Part shown: positions 42,498 through 52,825 of the stretch, piece after piece | Layout: each line of letters starts with the position of its first letter | Position numbering within the stretch: position 1 is the first letter of the stretch | Source of the DNA: Campylobacteraceae bacterium | GTDB lineage: Bacteria; Campylobacterota; Campylobacteria; Campylobacterales; Sulfurovaceae | Direction of reading: 5' to 3' | NCBI GenBank assembly: GCA_027024155.1 | Contig: JALVTE010000020.1 | Span: forward strand, 1-64,000 | DNA length: 64,000 nt | Made by a program: the position numbers and the translations under genes | The notes under the pieces: model-generated | Told to the model about the DNA's origin: nothing | Database searches by the model: none | The model's input: the letters and a program-made list of their open reading frames with translations, nothing else

Positions 42498-43024
42498 TTT
42501 ATGCCTTTATTTTTTATATACTCTTCGAGTCTTCTCATAGCCTCTACCCTATTGGCTAAAAAATCTTTGTGTGCATTTTCATCGCAATAGTTTGTAACTA
42601 CAAATATTCCGCCAACAGGAATATTAAACTCTTTCGCTACAGATACGACAGAGAAAAACTCCATACTCTCTAAATCCAAGTTTAGTTTTAAAAACTTTTT
42701 AGAAATTTCACTAGAACTTGTAATGTAGTTAGATGAATTAACAATAGTTTCACGTGAAACAGAATCTGTAGAGGCTACTACATTGTCTAGTGGAGTATAA
42801 GCACTATTTGTTAAAAATGCTTGCTCGATATTTGCTGCAACTTTGCTCTCTACTATATCAAATATTTTTTTGTTTCCATAACTGCCTGCTGTTCCTACAA
42901 AGAGTATAAACTCTGGTGGATTCATTATGCAAGCTCTTGTTAAATTAATAGCACTGTTAATTAGCCCCACTCCTATTGGTTCGGCAAAACTAAACTGTTC
43001 TATATCTCCTGCACAAACTATCAA
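42494..43024 (-). CDS. Nucleoside phosphorylase/nucleosidase family protein
   Basis: The chosen TTG start at 43024 has a strong AAAAGGA ribosome binding site at 6-bp spacing and gives the usual [19 protein letters not shown]-terminus of the Campylobacterota purine nucleoside phosphorylase-like family (176 residues). Other family parts are [10 protein letters not shown] and the substrate-site [11 protein letters not shown]. It probably acts on purine nucleosides or a methylthioadenosine-type substrate. It overlaps rlmN by 4 bp. Confidence 0.8.
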   Translation of the reverse strand: MIVCAGDIEQFSFAEPIGVGLINSAINLTRACIMNPPEFILFVGTAGSYGNKKIFDIVESKVAANIEQAFLTNSAYTPLDNVVASTDSVSRETIVNSSNYITSSSEISKKFLKLNLDLESMEFFSVVSVAKEFNIPVGGIFVVTNYCDENAHKDFLANRVEAMRRLEEYIKNKGIK

Positions 43025-43065
43025 TTTAATCCTTTTAAAATAACTTTTGCTGTTATTTAAATTTG

Positions 43066-43138
43066 TGGGCAGGCACAAGACCAGCCCCTACAAACAATCA
43101 ACCATCAACCATCAACCATCAACTATCAACTATTAACC
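43066..43138. repeat. Palindromic word plus heptanucleotide array
   Basis: A GGGCAGGCACAAGACCAGCCCC word (43062-43088 region) is followed by six 7-mers at 43097-43138: ATCAACC three times, ATCAACT twice, ATTAACC. The array ends just before the hisF stop (43145). The same ATCAACC type is used at 48597-48719. Confidence 0.8.
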
Positions 43139-43144
43139 AAACAA

Positions 43145-43909
43145 CTAAATCCTAACAGCAATCCCCTGCTCTTTTAGGTAGTGTTTTAAATCCATAATGT
43201 CTATTTCTCTAAAGTGAAAAATAGAGGCTGCTAATGCTGCATCGGCACAGCCATTTACAAAAGAGTCTTTTATATGCTCCATTGTTCCAGCTCCGCCACT
43301 TGCTATTATTGGTATTTTTGCAACTTTCGAAATTGCACAGTTAAGCTCGTTGTCGTAACCAGCTTTTGTGCCATCGCTATCCATACTTGTAACCAAAAGC
43401 TCTCCGGCACCTCGCTCGTATGCTTCTTTTGCCCACTCTATTGCGTCAATTCCAGTATCGTTTCTGCCACCATGTGTAAAGATATGCCAAATGCCAGGTC
43501 CTACTCTTTTGGCATCTATAGCTACAACTATACATTGGCTACCAAATCTTTTTGCACCTTCATTAATAAATTCTGGGCGTTTAATTGCTGCGGAGTTTAT
43601 ACTTACTTTATCGCAACCTGCATCTAAAAGTTTATAAATATCATCTAACTCTCTAATCCCCCCACCAACTGTTAAAGGAATAAAAACCTCTTTTGCTACC
43701 TCTTTTACAATATCGACAATAGTTTTTCTTCTCTCATGAGTTGCTGTAATATCTAAAAATGTAATTTCGTCTGCACCCTCTTCATTGTATCTTTTAGCAA
43801 CTTCTACAGGGTCACCTGCATCTCTGAGTCCAACAAAATTTACTCCCTTTACAACACGTCCATTATCTACATCTAAACAAGGAATAATTCTTTTTGCAAA
43901 ATAGTCCAT
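43145..43909 (-). CDS. hisF: Imidazole glycerol phosphate synthase, cyclase subunit
   Basis: This 254-residue (beta/alpha)8 enzyme of histidine synthesis forms IGP and AICAR with ammonia from HisH. It has the catalytic Asp in [16 protein letters not shown], the phosphate sites GGGIR and ASGGAGT, and the second Asp in VVAIDAKR. The ATG at 43909 is preferred because the AGGA ribosome binding site is 6 bp away; the TTG two codons upstream is too close. It is a single gene, with no other his gene in the window. Confidence 0.95.
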   Translation of the reverse strand: MDYFAKRIIPCLDVDNGRVVKGVNFVGLRDAGDPVEVAKRYNEEGADEITFLDITATHERRKTIVDIVKEVAKEVFIPLTVGGGIRELDDIYKLLDAGCDKVSINSAAIKRPEFINEGAKRFGSQCIVVAIDAKRVGPGIWHIFTHGGRNDTGIDAIEWAKEAYERGAGELLVTSMDSDGTKAGYDNELNCAISKVAKIPIIASGGAGTMEHIKDSFVNGCADAALAASIFHFREIDIMDLKHYLKEQGIAVRI

Positions 43910-43999
43910 ATTCAATCCTAAAATAGTTTGGTATAGGTATAGTATATCGAAAAAGTGGTAAGGGGGAGTTTTTAATTTATAGATAGAACATCAAAGTTT

Positions 44000-44018
44000 T
44001 GCAGGTCAAGAACCTGCA
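44000..44018. terminator. Perfect 7-bp hairpin after the DUF2059 gene
   Basis: TGCAGGT-CAAGA-ACCTGCA is followed on the plus strand by a T-rich tract and on the minus strand by AAAACTTTG. It lies 10 bp after the minus-strand DUF2059 stop. The T-tract is on the wrong side for that gene, so the role is uncertain. Confidence 0.4.
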
Positions 44019-44027
44019 CTCTATTTA

Positions 44028-44567
44028 TTATTTTTTAGCTTGTGCTTTTGTATTATCTGCTTTGCTTGTTGTAGTAGTTGGTGCCGAGTCAGCATCATCT
44101 AAAATTTTTTGTAACTCTTTTAAATGTGGCTTTAATCTATTTTGAGTAATCATTTGACCTTCATAAGCTAATTTCCCCATAGTTTTTAAAACTTTTTGTC
44201 CTGTTTTTGTTTTATAAAAATTTGTTATCTCTTTTAATTCATCAACAGTATAATATTTAGCATATAGTTTAGCTAAATCTTTTTTCATACCATCCCAACC
44301 GATATATTTATTATAAAACTCTTTTATTTTACCTTCAACTTTTTTAAATTTAGGGTTAGCATTTACTAATCTAATTGTAGAGTTTTTAACTGCATTTTCA
44401 TATACCGATTTTAGATTCATTTCGTTTAATAAATTCATAGCTTCTTGTACAGAATCCTCTTTAGAAGCACTTGTTGTAGCTACTGTTGCATTATTTTCAG
44501 CAACTGCTTGCGTTGGTATTAGAAATGCAAAAATCAATGCAAAACTAAAAACAAATTGTTTAATCAT
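44028..44567 (-). CDS. DUF2059 secreted protein
   Basis: The start at 44567 (AAAGGAG ribosome binding site) gives 179 residues, with a signal peptide ending AVAEN. The DUF2059 domain has YTVDELKEITNFYKTKTGQK then VLKTMGKLAYEGQM. These periplasmic helical proteins have no known activity. A Thr/Lys-rich tail closes the protein. It is a single gene. Confidence 0.85.
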   Translation of the reverse strand: MIKQFVFSFALIFAFLIPTQAVAENNATVATTSASKEDSVQEAMNLLNEMNLKSVYENAVKNSTIRLVNANPKFKKVEGKIKEFYNKYIGWDGMKKDLAKLYAKYYTVDELKEITNFYKTKTGQKVLKTMGKLAYEGQMITQNRLKPHLKELQKILDDADSAPTTTTSKADNTKAQAKK

Positions 44568-44767
44568 GGTTTCTCCTTTATTATGCTGATATTGCACACT
44601 AAATACAATACTATATATAGTGTGCAATATCAATTATTGTGAATTAAAATACTATTATACTGCAAATTTAAACAATATTAGCAGTTATATGTTACTTATG
44701 TATAAATTTTTAAACTTATATAAATATTTTTATCTTAATTTATAATTTATTGGTACAATATGTAACA

Positions 44768-46561
44768 TTACCAGCTATCACCTCCACCTCCACCTATTCC
44801 ACCGCCTCCAAAGTCGCCAAAGCTTCCAAAGTCACTACTATCTATCGATGGTGAACTAGATATAGATGGTTCATAGTGATTTAAATCAAAATCTACAACA
44901 TCAAATGTAGAAAAATCACCTTCGTACCAACTTGGTAGTGGTGTATCTAACTCTTTATAGAGTTTTAACCAATGTTTGTTTAATCCAAATAGCATAGCAT
45001 AAGGCAGTAATTTATTTAAATACTCTTTATCCTCCTTTAAAAAAAATGCTATCTTATCTTTTTCTGCTTTTGCTATAAACTCTTTTAAACCGAGCAGATT
45101 TCTTTTTGCTATAATCCCTTTAAATGAGAGTGTATTCATATTTTTATAGATAAAATATATTCCTATTGCTGCTATTGCAATTATAATGGCAATGGCTATT
45201 AAAAGTTCTTTAGAGTAAATTACATTATACATAAATAAAATAGATATACCTATCCATATAATGGAAAAAATCATACCCATAAAATCCCTACTTCTAAGAC
45301 TATTTATAAGCATATAAGTACCAACACCCACAAAAGCAGTCATAAATAGAAATGGATAAATAAACTCCATTCCACCACTCTCTTTTAATATATAATAGAG
45401 AAACACACCTATACTTACTAAGGTGATTAAAATAGCTAAAAAAACAAAACTATCTCTTGCTCTTCTTATAGAAGAGTTAAAAAAGCCTTTACTAATCATA
45501 GCGCTGTGAACTATATCTTTTATATTATTAAAAAAGCTATCTGTTATCTTTATATCATTAGCACTAATCTCATTTTTCTCTCCAAATATCTCGTCTAATA
45601 ACAATTTTTGGTCTTTTTGCAAACTATTACTACTTTTTGAAGTCCTCTCTAAATAGAGTTCGCCATACTTATTATTCATTTTTATAAAACCTAAATTGGC
45701 TAGCTCTAAAATTGCTGGTTTTAACTCTTCGAAATCTACAAAATTATCTTTTAAAAGTCCAGCTTCAAGCAGTGTTAAATCTTTTGGAGCTCTATATTTA
45801 ACTGGTATAGAGGAGTTATCTCCTAAAATATTAAATTTTTTGCCGAAATAGATAAATAGTGCTATTATTGGAAGTATAAATATATAATATATAGGTTTAT
45901 CCCAAAATTTTTCGTGTAAAATTTCGTCTGGATTTTTATCTGCTTTTATTAATGTTTTATCAAAAGTCAAAGATATAGTTATACCTTCGTGTGGAGCTAA
46001 ATTTGCAGTTTTAATAACTACTACCCTACCCTGCTTTTTAAATTTTAACTCATCTGTAGAACCAAATGCTCCACGATAAACTTTAATCTTTGCACTATTA
46101 GCAATATTACTAGGTAAATTAACCTTTGCCACAACATTTCTAATTGGCACTCTCCAGCCTGTACCAATTAAGTCTACTATAATTTTATTTTTATCTCCAC
46201 TATTTCGAACTATATATCCATCTATTGTGTAACTAATTTTATAATTTACCAAACCTGTGACATAGCTATTTGCATTACCTATTTTAATACGCTCATACTC
46301 ATTACTGCCATCTCTTAAACGACTTGTAGTATACGAAGCTTGCATACCATTTTGCAAAACTCTAATATTTTTTATATCTGTATTATTTAATGGTATATCT
46401 CTATATATTCCATGATGCTCTGTATTGCCAAAATTATAATCTATCTCTTCTACTGCATTAATTCTACCACTATTATCTATATTTAAATCTACTAAATAGT
46501 TATCGATACTTTCACTATATGCAAATAGTGTTAATAAAAGTAGTAGTACTATTTTTTTCAT
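44768..46561 (-). CDS. DUF2207 membrane protein
   Basis: This 597-residue protein has a signal peptide and a periplasmic domain (YLVDLNIDNSGRINAVEEID, HHGIYRDIPL) typical of DUF2207. Helices lie near 220-240, 370-395, 398-418 and 430-475. The long cytoplasmic tail ends in a Gly-rich run and DSW. It is commonly paired with LemA proteins, as here (9-bp gap). It probably acts in an envelope function; the mechanism is unknown. Confidence 0.87.
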   Translation of the reverse strand: MKKIVLLLLLTLFAYSESIDNYLVDLNIDNSGRINAVEEIDYNFGNTEHHGIYRDIPLNNTDIKNIRVLQNGMQASYTTSRLRDGSNEYERIKIGNANSYVTGLVNYKISYTIDGYIVRNSGDKNKIIVDLIGTGWRVPIRNVVAKVNLPSNIANSAKIKVYRGAFGSTDELKFKKQGRVVVIKTANLAPHEGITISLTFDKTLIKADKNPDEILHEKFWDKPIYYIFILPIIALFIYFGKKFNILGDNSSIPVKYRAPKDLTLLEAGLLKDNFVDFEELKPAILELANLGFIKMNNKYGELYLERTSKSSNSLQKDQKLLLDEIFGEKNEISANDIKITDSFFNNIKDIVHSAMISKGFFNSSIRRARDSFVFLAILITLVSIGVFLYYILKESGGMEFIYPFLFMTAFVGVGTYMLINSLRSRDFMGMIFSIIWIGISILFMYNVIYSKELLIAIAIIIAIAAIGIYFIYKNMNTLSFKGIIAKRNLLGLKEFIAKAEKDKIAFFLKEDKEYLNKLLPYAMLFGLNKHWLKLYKELDTPLPSWYEGDFSTFDVVDFDLNHYEPSISSSPSIDSSDFGSFGDFGGGGIGGGGGDSW

Positions 46562-46570
46562 ATATACTCT

Positions 46571-47137
46571 TTAAAAATCAACTTTAGGCATTTTATATAC
46601 ATCTGCTTCAATATCTTTATCTACTTCAAAATACTCATATGGTTCGAAGTTAAATTTTTGTGCAATATAGATATCTGGAAATGTCTCTATTTTTGCATTG
46701 TAATCACGCACTGTTGCATTATAGTAGCGTCTTGCACTCTCAATATCACTCTCCAACTCTTTTAATTGGTTTTGCAAATTTTTAAAGTTTTCGTTTGCTT
46801 TTAACTCTGGATAAGCTTCGCTAAGTGCAAAAATTCCACCCAATGCATTTTTAAACATAGATTCTGCTTTGCTAGCATCTCCGGCATTGTGTGCACTTAG
46901 TGCCATATTTCTAGCTTTTATTACATTCTCTAATGTTTCACTCTCGTGTTTGGTGTAGCCCTTTACTATATCAACAAGTGCTGGTATTAAATTGTATCGT
47001 TTTTTTAACTGAACCTCTATATCCGACCAAGCCGAAAGCACTCTTTGACGCATTGAGACAAGCGAGTTGTACGCCATAATTAAATAACCAATTATTAAAA
47101 CTACAATTATTAATACTATTTTTGAAAAACTCATCAT
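46571..47137 (-). CDS. lemA: LemA family protein
   Basis: This 188-residue protein has an N-terminal helix (5-25), then the LemA signature YNSLVSMRQRVLSAWSDIEV and QLKKRYNLIPALVDIVKGY. The family has helical coiled-coil domains facing the periplasm. It is paired with the DUF2207 gene downstream. The next gene, rmuC, is divergent. Confidence 0.92.
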   Translation of the reverse strand: MMSFSKIVLIIVVLIIGYLIMAYNSLVSMRQRVLSAWSDIEVQLKKRYNLIPALVDIVKGYTKHESETLENVIKARNMALSAHNAGDASKAESMFKNALGGIFALSEAYPELKANENFKNLQNQLKELESDIESARRYYNATVRDYNAKIETFPDIYIAQKFNFEPYEYFEVDKDIEADVYKMPKVDF

Positions 47138-47202
47138 TAATTCCTTTACTCTAAGTTTATTTAAAATATTATATCTAAAATATAAAGCAAAAAAGGATTT
47201 AT

Positions 47203-48609
47203 TTGCAAAATAGTTTAAATCAGTATATTTTATTCTTTCTAATAGTTACAATACTTGCAATTATTGGATATATTATCTATAAATTATATGATAACAATAT
47301 AAAATTAAAGAGTCTTATTAAAAAGACTTTAGAGAAGAGTTCAAAACTTGAAGATGAGAATTTAGAGTTAAGTATTATGAATGATAATTTACAAAAAAGA
47401 GTAGCTAGAGTAGAAGAGTTAGAGCAGTTAGAGAATAGTTATTACCAGTTAAAAGGCTCCTTTCAAGCTATACAGAGTGAATTAAAAGAGTTAAAAGAGG
47501 CTCTAAATCTTGCAAATTCAGAATTAGAAACTCTTAAAATCACCAAGAGCCAAAATGTAACTCTACAAGAACAGTTAAGCCAAAAAGAGAGTTTTATTAA
47601 AGCATTAGAGAGTGAACTTAGCACAAAATTTAGCAATATTGCAAACAAAATTTTTGAAGATAAACAAAATAGTTTTTTAAAGCAGAGTGATAACCAATTA
47701 AAACTACTTTTAGAGCCATTTAACAAAGAGTTAAATAGTTTTAAAACAGAAATAGAGAAGATAAACTCTACTCAAAGCCAATCTATAAATATGCTTCGTG
47801 GAGAACTTTTACAGATTAAAGAGTTAAACTTAACACTATCTAAAGAGGCTAATGCTTTAGTAAATGCCCTAAAAAACGACTCTAAAGTGCAAGGAAACTG
47901 GGGAGAACTTATTTTAGAGAGGGCGCTAGAGTCCTGTGGATTAAAAGAGGGCTTAGAGTATAGTAAAGAGAAACACTTTAAAGGCAAAGATGGCAATTTA
48001 AGAGCGGATATTGTACTACACCTTCCAGAAGAAAAAAATATTGTTATAGATGCAAAAGTTTCGCTAAAAAGTTACAGCGAAATTTTAAAACTACAAGAGC
48101 CAAGTGAAATTGCTGAAGCGAAAAAACGCCATATAATAAGTATAAAACGCCATATCGATACATTAGCAACTAAACAGTACCACAAAATTGATGGCTTAAA
48201 AGCTCCAGAGTTTACACTTATGTTTATACCTATAGAGGGTGCTTACCTAATGGCATTAGAGATTGATAGCTCTATTTTTGAATACGCTTTCGAGCGTGGT
48301 GTAGCAGTTGTTACGCCCACTACACTGCTTACAACCCTAAAGACTGTTTCAACTCTTTGGAGATTAGCAAATCACGATAAAAATATGGAAAAACTAGCTA
48401 TAGAGGCTGGTAGCCTACACGATAAATTTGCCCTATTTTTAGAAGATTTTAACACAATCGAGCAACGCTTAGAGCAAGCTAATAGTTCATGGCAAAATGC
48501 CAAAGCTAAGCTTATTAGCGGAAATGGTAATTTACATAGTAAAATTAAAAAGATTGGTGAATTAAGTTCTAAGAGCAAGAAGAGTTTACCGGAGGTGGTT
48601 GATGGTTGA
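47203..48609 (+). CDS. rmuC: DNA recombination protein RmuC
   Basis: This 468-residue protein has an N-terminal membrane helix (about 8-27), a long coiled coil (30-230) and a PD-(D/E)XK-type nuclease domain. The nuclease part has GNWGELILERALESCGLKEG, then ADIVLHLPEEKNIVIDAKVS. RmuC limits inverted-repeat recombination in E. coli. The start is TTG at 47203 with an AAAGGA ribosome binding site; no ATG is near. The last residues VVDG and the stop lie in a heptad array. Confidence 0.9.
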   Translation: MQNSLNQYILFFLIVTILAIIGYIIYKLYDNNIKLKSLIKKTLEKSSKLEDENLELSIMNDNLQKRVARVEELEQLENSYYQLKGSFQAIQSELKELKEALNLANSELETLKITKSQNVTLQEQLSQKESFIKALESELSTKFSNIANKIFEDKQNSFLKQSDNQLKLLLEPFNKELNSFKTEIEKINSTQSQSINMLRGELLQIKELNLTLSKEANALVNALKNDSKVQGNWGELILERALESCGLKEGLEYSKEKHFKGKDGNLRADIVLHLPEEKNIVIDAKVSLKSYSEILKLQEPSEIAEAKKRHIISIKRHIDTLATKQYHKIDGLKAPEFTLMFIPIEGAYLMALEIDSSIFEYAFERGVAVVTPTTLLTTLKTVSTLWRLANHDKNMEKLAIEAGSLHDKFALFLEDFNTIEQRLEQANSSWQNAKAKLISGNGNLHSKIKKIGELSSKSKKSLPEVVDG

Positions 48610-48719
48610 TGGTTGATGGTTGATGGTTGATGGTTAATGGTTAATGGTTAATTGTTGATGGTTGATTGTATAGAGTATAAAACTATTAACTATCAACCAT
48701 TGACTATCAACTATCACTC
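48597..48719. repeat. Inverted heptanucleotide arrays between convergent genes
   Basis: The left array (48597-48666) has ten 7-mers of GGTTGAT/GGTTAAT type. The right array (48685-48719) has five of the complement type (ATTAACT, ATCAACC, ATTGACT, ATCAACT, ATCACTC). The rmuC stop (48607-48609) is inside the left array, and the kinase stop (48720-48722) directly follows the right one. The structure therefore fills the whole gap between two converging genes and could act as a bidirectional terminator. Confidence 0.9.
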
Positions 48720-50048
48720 CTAAATCCCATCTTTAGGAAGTCTTATTAAGAAGCCTGCTCCTCTAGGCGTATTATATGCTTTTATTAAACCGCCAAAGTG
48801 GCTTTCTATAATTAGTTTACTCATATATAATCCAAGTCCCATTGAACCCTGTTTTGTACTTTCGTGTGGTTCAAATATCTTCTCTAATTTATCTTGTGGA
48901 ATACCTGTACCATTATCTTCCACACGAATCTCTACAACTCCACCTTTTAACTCTCTTAGAGTTACCGAAATTTGCCCTTTTTCGCTAACAGCATCAGAAG
49001 CATTTTTAATTAAATTTATAATAACTTGTAAAAATTCATTAGCATGTAGTTTTACCTTAACTGGTGATAAATCATTTTTAATTTTAATCTTTTTACGCTC
49101 TAATAGTTCATCTAAAAAGTAGATTGCTTTTCTAATTAAAAGTGCAATATCTACATATTCTGGCTCTTCTTTAGGACGATAAAATGTTCTAAAATCGTCA
49201 ATAGTATTACTCATAAGTTCTACACTATCTTCTATCTGCTGAGCTTGTCTATCAAGCGTAGTAACATTTGGACTACCATTTGCTAACTCGAACCTTATAC
49301 GCATAAGTACAGAAGCTATTTTATTAATTGGTTGTCTCCACTGGTGTGCTATCATTGGCAATAACTCTCCAAGTAAAGCTTGTCTTGATTGGAAAATTAT
49401 ATTTTCGTTACTTCTTTTAATCTTATTTTCATATTTACTTAATCTATTTAATGTCATTACAGCTAACGAAAATGAGAAAAATACCAGTATAAACCAACTA
49501 ATTACCAACCAATAAAGACTTTTTTGTAGTGTTAATTTTGTAGAGTTTAAAAGCTCTGTTTTTGTTTTATTTAAATCTTTTAAATAGTGATCTCTTTTAC
49601 AAAATGAGACTACTTTCCAACCTATTTTATTTTTATGAGCCTCTACTACTAAAAGATTATTATCTTTATACAACCCATTTATATGATACAAACGTTTTAG
49701 AAAGGCAGGAGAGATATTTTTTTCAGATTTATATAATACTTTTCCATTTTTATCAAATACTACAATACCCTTTTTATCGTGCATTTTAATACTATTTAAA
49801 AATTTGAATATCTCTTGTTTATGTTTCTCATTATCAATAAAGCTATCGATAGTATTGACTCTAGTTTTTAAAGTTTTTTCTGTAATAGAAGCGAGCCTAT
49901 TCTCTTGAAGTTTCAAAATATAGTTATTTTGTTCATTTTGAGAGTTAAAAAAAATGCTGTAAGTAACTAATGCATATAGCAACATTAATATTGGCGGAAA
50001 AATAGCAATATATGCTGCTATTCTCTTAGATGTATACTCATTTAACAC
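48720..50048 (-). CDS. Sensor histidine kinase
   Basis: In this 442-residue protein, helices at about 11-33 and 178-200 flank a periplasmic sensor domain of about 145 residues. The H-box MIAHQWRQPINKIA contains His235, in the HisKA form common in Campylobacterota. The ATPase has NLIKNASDAV, VEDNGTGIP and GLGLYMSK. It is co-transcribed with the response regulator gene immediately upstream (stop and start abut). The signal is unknown. Confidence 0.92.
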   Translation of the reverse strand: MLNEYTSKRIAAYIAIFPPILMLLYALVTYSIFFNSQNEQNNYILKLQENRLASITEKTLKTRVNTIDSFIDNEKHKQEIFKFLNSIKMHDKKGIVVFDKNGKVLYKSEKNISPAFLKRLYHINGLYKDNNLLVVEAHKNKIGWKVVSFCKRDHYLKDLNKTKTELLNSTKLTLQKSLYWLVISWFILVFFSFSLAVMTLNRLSKYENKIKRSNENIIFQSRQALLGELLPMIAHQWRQPINKIASVLMRIRFELANGSPNVTTLDRQAQQIEDSVELMSNTIDDFRTFYRPKEEPEYVDIALLIRKAIYFLDELLERKKIKIKNDLSPVKVKLHANEFLQVIINLIKNASDAVSEKGQISVTLRELKGGVVEIRVEDNGTGIPQDKLEKIFEPHESTKQGSMGLGLYMSKLIIESHFGGLIKAYNTPRGAGFLIRLPKDGI

Positions 50049-50711
50049 CTAGTTGCCTTCTAAAACATATCCAATTTTAGAGCGAACCTTAAGTAAGCCA
50101 TCTGGAAGTTTCTTTCTAAGCTGTTTCACAAATGATCTTATAGCATTATCTGTTGGTACTTCATTCCATAATTGATAAAGCTCTTCATATGTTACCGCAC
50201 CCTTTTCATGAAGCATTTGCATCATTTTTAACTCTCTATATGTTAATGGATGTTGTTCTCCATCAAATTGTATATTACTTTTTAATGTATCTATAGTTAC
50301 ATTTAATGGTAGATAAAGTGTTGTTGTTTCACCTAACTCTTTCTCTAACTTCATTAAAAGCTCATACAACTTTCTTGAAGTTAATGGTTTAACAATATAC
50401 TTATCTAATTTTAACTCTACTGACTCTAGCAAATAATCTGTTTTTGTATATGCAGATACAACAATTACAGGTAAATCTGCTCTCTCTTTTCTAATTTTTC
50501 TAATTAACTCTAAGCCATTAAATCCAGGTAATTCTATATCGACTATAGCTAAATCTATACGATTTTTCTTAAACTGCAGCCAACCCTCTTCACCTGTCTC
50601 TACAGCTATAACCTTTTTAAAAAATTCGCTAAGAATCTCTTTTATATTCTCTCTTACTGTTTTATCATCTTCAACATATAGAACAGTTTTTGTCTGTAAA
50701 GCACTATACAT
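50049..50711 (-). CDS. OmpR-family response regulator
   Basis: This 220-residue protein has a receiver (Asp58 in LAIVDIELPG, Lys in DKYIVKPL) and a winged-helix DNA-binding domain (LTYRELKMMQMLHEKGA, then SFVKQLRKKLPDGLLKVRSKIGYVLEG). It is the first gene of the pair with the kinase. An AT-rich 193-bp gap upstream, shared with the ruvC end, holds the promoter. Confidence 0.92.
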   Translation of the reverse strand: MYSALQTKTVLYVEDDKTVRENIKEILSEFFKKVIAVETGEEGWLQFKKNRIDLAIVDIELPGFNGLELIRKIRKERADLPVIVVSAYTKTDYLLESVELKLDKYIVKPLTSRKLYELLMKLEKELGETTTLYLPLNVTIDTLKSNIQFDGEQHPLTYRELKMMQMLHEKGAVTYEELYQLWNEVPTDNAIRSFVKQLRKKLPDGLLKVRSKIGYVLEGN

Positions 50712-50904
50712 AATTTATACCTTTTTTATCTCTTTAATCTAATTATATCATTTATTTGCATTAAAATAAAGAGTGGTTTTAATATTTTTATTATTCGATT
50801 TGTTAATCAAACAAACCATTTTATCGTAATATATTTAAAAAGCAAATTAATTTGACATATTTTAGCACCATTTATTGGAATAAAATTAAAATGTGATTTT
50901 TTTG

Positions 50905-51390
50905 TTATTTTAGTGTATTTTTGCTTCTTATACGCTGAGAGTGTGTAATTGCCACAGCCATAGCGTCTGTTATATCTAATGGTTTTATCTCTTTTTTTAC
51001 GTTTAAAACTCTTTTTACCATAAAAGCAACTTGCTCTTTTGTTGCTTTTCCATTACCAGTTAATGCTTTTTTTACCTGCAGGGGTGTATATTCGTAAAAA
51101 TATCCAATCTCTTGAAGCATCTTTAAACTCAAAGCTCCTCTAAATTGTGCCAATTTTATAACTGTTTTTGGATTAAATGCAAAAAATATATCTTCCATTG
51201 CTACTTCATCTATAGTATGGTTTTTTAAAATAATATCAAAACCCTCTACCATCTCTATGATTTGTTCTTGCAAAGTTGTGCTTTTTATCTTTATTAATCC
51301 AGCCTCTATTAAAGAGTTTTTCACACCATTACTTTTTAGTATGCAATACCCTAAATTACGGCTTCCGGGGTCTATTCCTAATATATACAT
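50905..51390 (-). CDS. ruvC: Holliday junction endonuclease RuvC
   Basis: This 161-residue nuclease has the catalytic acids in [13 protein letters not shown] (Asp7), [14 protein letters not shown] and [13 protein letters not shown]. It resolves Holliday junctions with RuvAB. It is divergent from dnaA with a 106-bp gap containing DnaA-box-like motifs. Confidence 0.95.
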   Translation of the reverse strand: MYILGIDPGSRNLGYCILKSNGVKNSLIEAGLIKIKSTTLQEQIIEMVEGFDIILKNHTIDEVAMEDIFFAFNPKTVIKLAQFRGALSLKMLQEIGYFYEYTPLQVKKALTGNGKATKEQVAFMVKRVLNVKKEIKPLDITDAMAVAITHSQRIRSKNTLK

Positions 51391-51496
51391 TCACTATCTC
51401 TTTCACATAGTGAATAACTTATCACTATATCTTTTTTGCCCCTATTTTAGCAAAGTTGAGCTAAAATTATAAAAAGTTTTTCACATAGGTTAAAAT
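51391..51496. promoter_or_regulatory. DnaA-box cluster upstream of dnaA (candidate oriC1)
   Basis: Motifs resembling the Campylobacterota DnaA box (TTATTCAC): GTGAATAA at 51410-51417 (reverse), TTATCAC at 51419-51425, TTTTTCACA at 51477-51485, plus partial ATTCAC and TTTCAC near 51389-51406. The region is AT-rich and also must carry the dnaA promoter. Confidence 0.6.
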
Positions 51497-52825
51497 ATGA
51501 GCATAAATATAGGGCAAAAAGTTTTAGACAAATTAAAAGATGAAATTTCACAGAACGAATACAATCGATATATAAAACACTTAAAGTATGACGAAAAGAG
51601 TTCAAGAAGTGATATTGCAATTTTCACAACCAATAATATACTATCTGCAAAGTGGATTAAAACAAAATATCAAAAAAAATTGGCTCATCTTTACGAAATA
51701 GAGAGTGGCTTAAAAGCAGAAATTATAATAGATGTGAAAAACTCTAAAAGTAAGCAGAGAGTAAAGGCGGTAAGTAAAAAAGAGCAAAGTAATCAATCTA
51801 CACTTCTAAATCCTTCTTTTACCTTTAACTCTTTTGTACAAGGTTCATCTAATGCATTAGCTTATAATGTATCTAAAGCTGTTGCTGAAACACCTGGCAA
51901 GCAGTATAACCCACTATTTATTTATGGTGGTGTTGGGCTTGGAAAGACGCATCTTATGCAGGCTATTGGAAATTACCGTTTTAATATGGGCGATAAAATT
52001 ATATATAACACTTTCGAGCAATTCCTGAACCGATACACCAACCATTTAAGAACCGGTACAATGGATAGATTTAGAGATTACTATAGAAATTGCGATATTT
52101 TATTAATAGACGATATTCAATTTATCAGCCGAAAAGAGCAGACTCAAGAGGAGTTTTTTCACACATTTAATGAGTTGCACTCTTTAAGTAAACAGATTGT
52201 CATAACTTCCGATAGAGCACCAAAAAAGATAGCCGGTCTTGCCGATAGATTAAAAAGCCGGTTTGAGTGGGGAATGTTGGTAGATATTAACCCACCAGAG
52301 TTAGAGACAAAAATTGCTATTATTAAGAAGAAATCAGAACTTAACGGTATTCGTTTAGATGAAGAGATAGTAAACTATTTAGCAACAAAACTTGGCTCAA
52401 ATATTCGAGAAATTGAGGGTACAATTATTAAAATTAATGCTATGAGTAGCCTTTTAAGACAAAAAATCACACTAGAATTTACTAAAAATGCTATAGAAGA
52501 TTATTTAAGCGAAAAGAAAAAAAGTATAACTATTGATACTATTGTAGATATAGTTGCACAAGAGTTAAATGTAAAACCTAGTGATATAAAGTCTAAAAAG
52601 AGAGCTAAAAAAATTGTAGAGGCTAGAAGAATATCGATATACCTAGCAAGAAACTTAACACCAAACTCTATGCCACAAATTGCTATATATTTCGGAATGA
52701 AAGACCACTCTGCAATTAGCCACGCTATGAAAAAGATAGAAGAAATTATAGAAAATGATGAAAATTTGAAAGTTGCTATTGAAGAGTTATCCAATAAAAT
52801 AGAGACTTTAAAGTTACAAAACTAA
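51497..52825 (+). CDS. dnaA: Chromosomal replication initiator DnaA
   Basis: This 442-residue initiator has an N-terminal domain I, the AAA+ domain with Walker A at 144-151 (GGVGLGKT) and Walker B in ILLIDDIQF. The C-terminal DNA-binding signature is DHSAISHAMKKI. It melts the origin and loads helicase. DnaA-box-like motifs lie on both sides, in line with the bipartite origins known in Campylobacterota. Confidence 0.97.
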   Translation: MSINIGQKVLDKLKDEISQNEYNRYIKHLKYDEKSSRSDIAIFTTNNILSAKWIKTKYQKKLAHLYEIESGLKAEIIIDVKNSKSKQRVKAVSKKEQSNQSTLLNPSFTFNSFVQGSSNALAYNVSKAVAETPGKQYNPLFIYGGVGLGKTHLMQAIGNYRFNMGDKIIYNTFEQFLNRYTNHLRTGTMDRFRDYYRNCDILLIDDIQFISRKEQTQEEFFHTFNELHSLSKQIVITSDRAPKKIAGLADRLKSRFEWGMLVDINPPELETKIAIIKKKSELNGIRLDEEIVNYLATKLGSNIREIEGTIIKINAMSSLLRQKITLEFTKNAIEDYLSEKKKSITIDTIVDIVAQELNVKPSDIKSKKRAKKIVEARRISIYLARNLTPNSMPQIAIYFGMKDHSAISHAMKKIEEIIENDENLKVAIEELSNKIETLKLQN

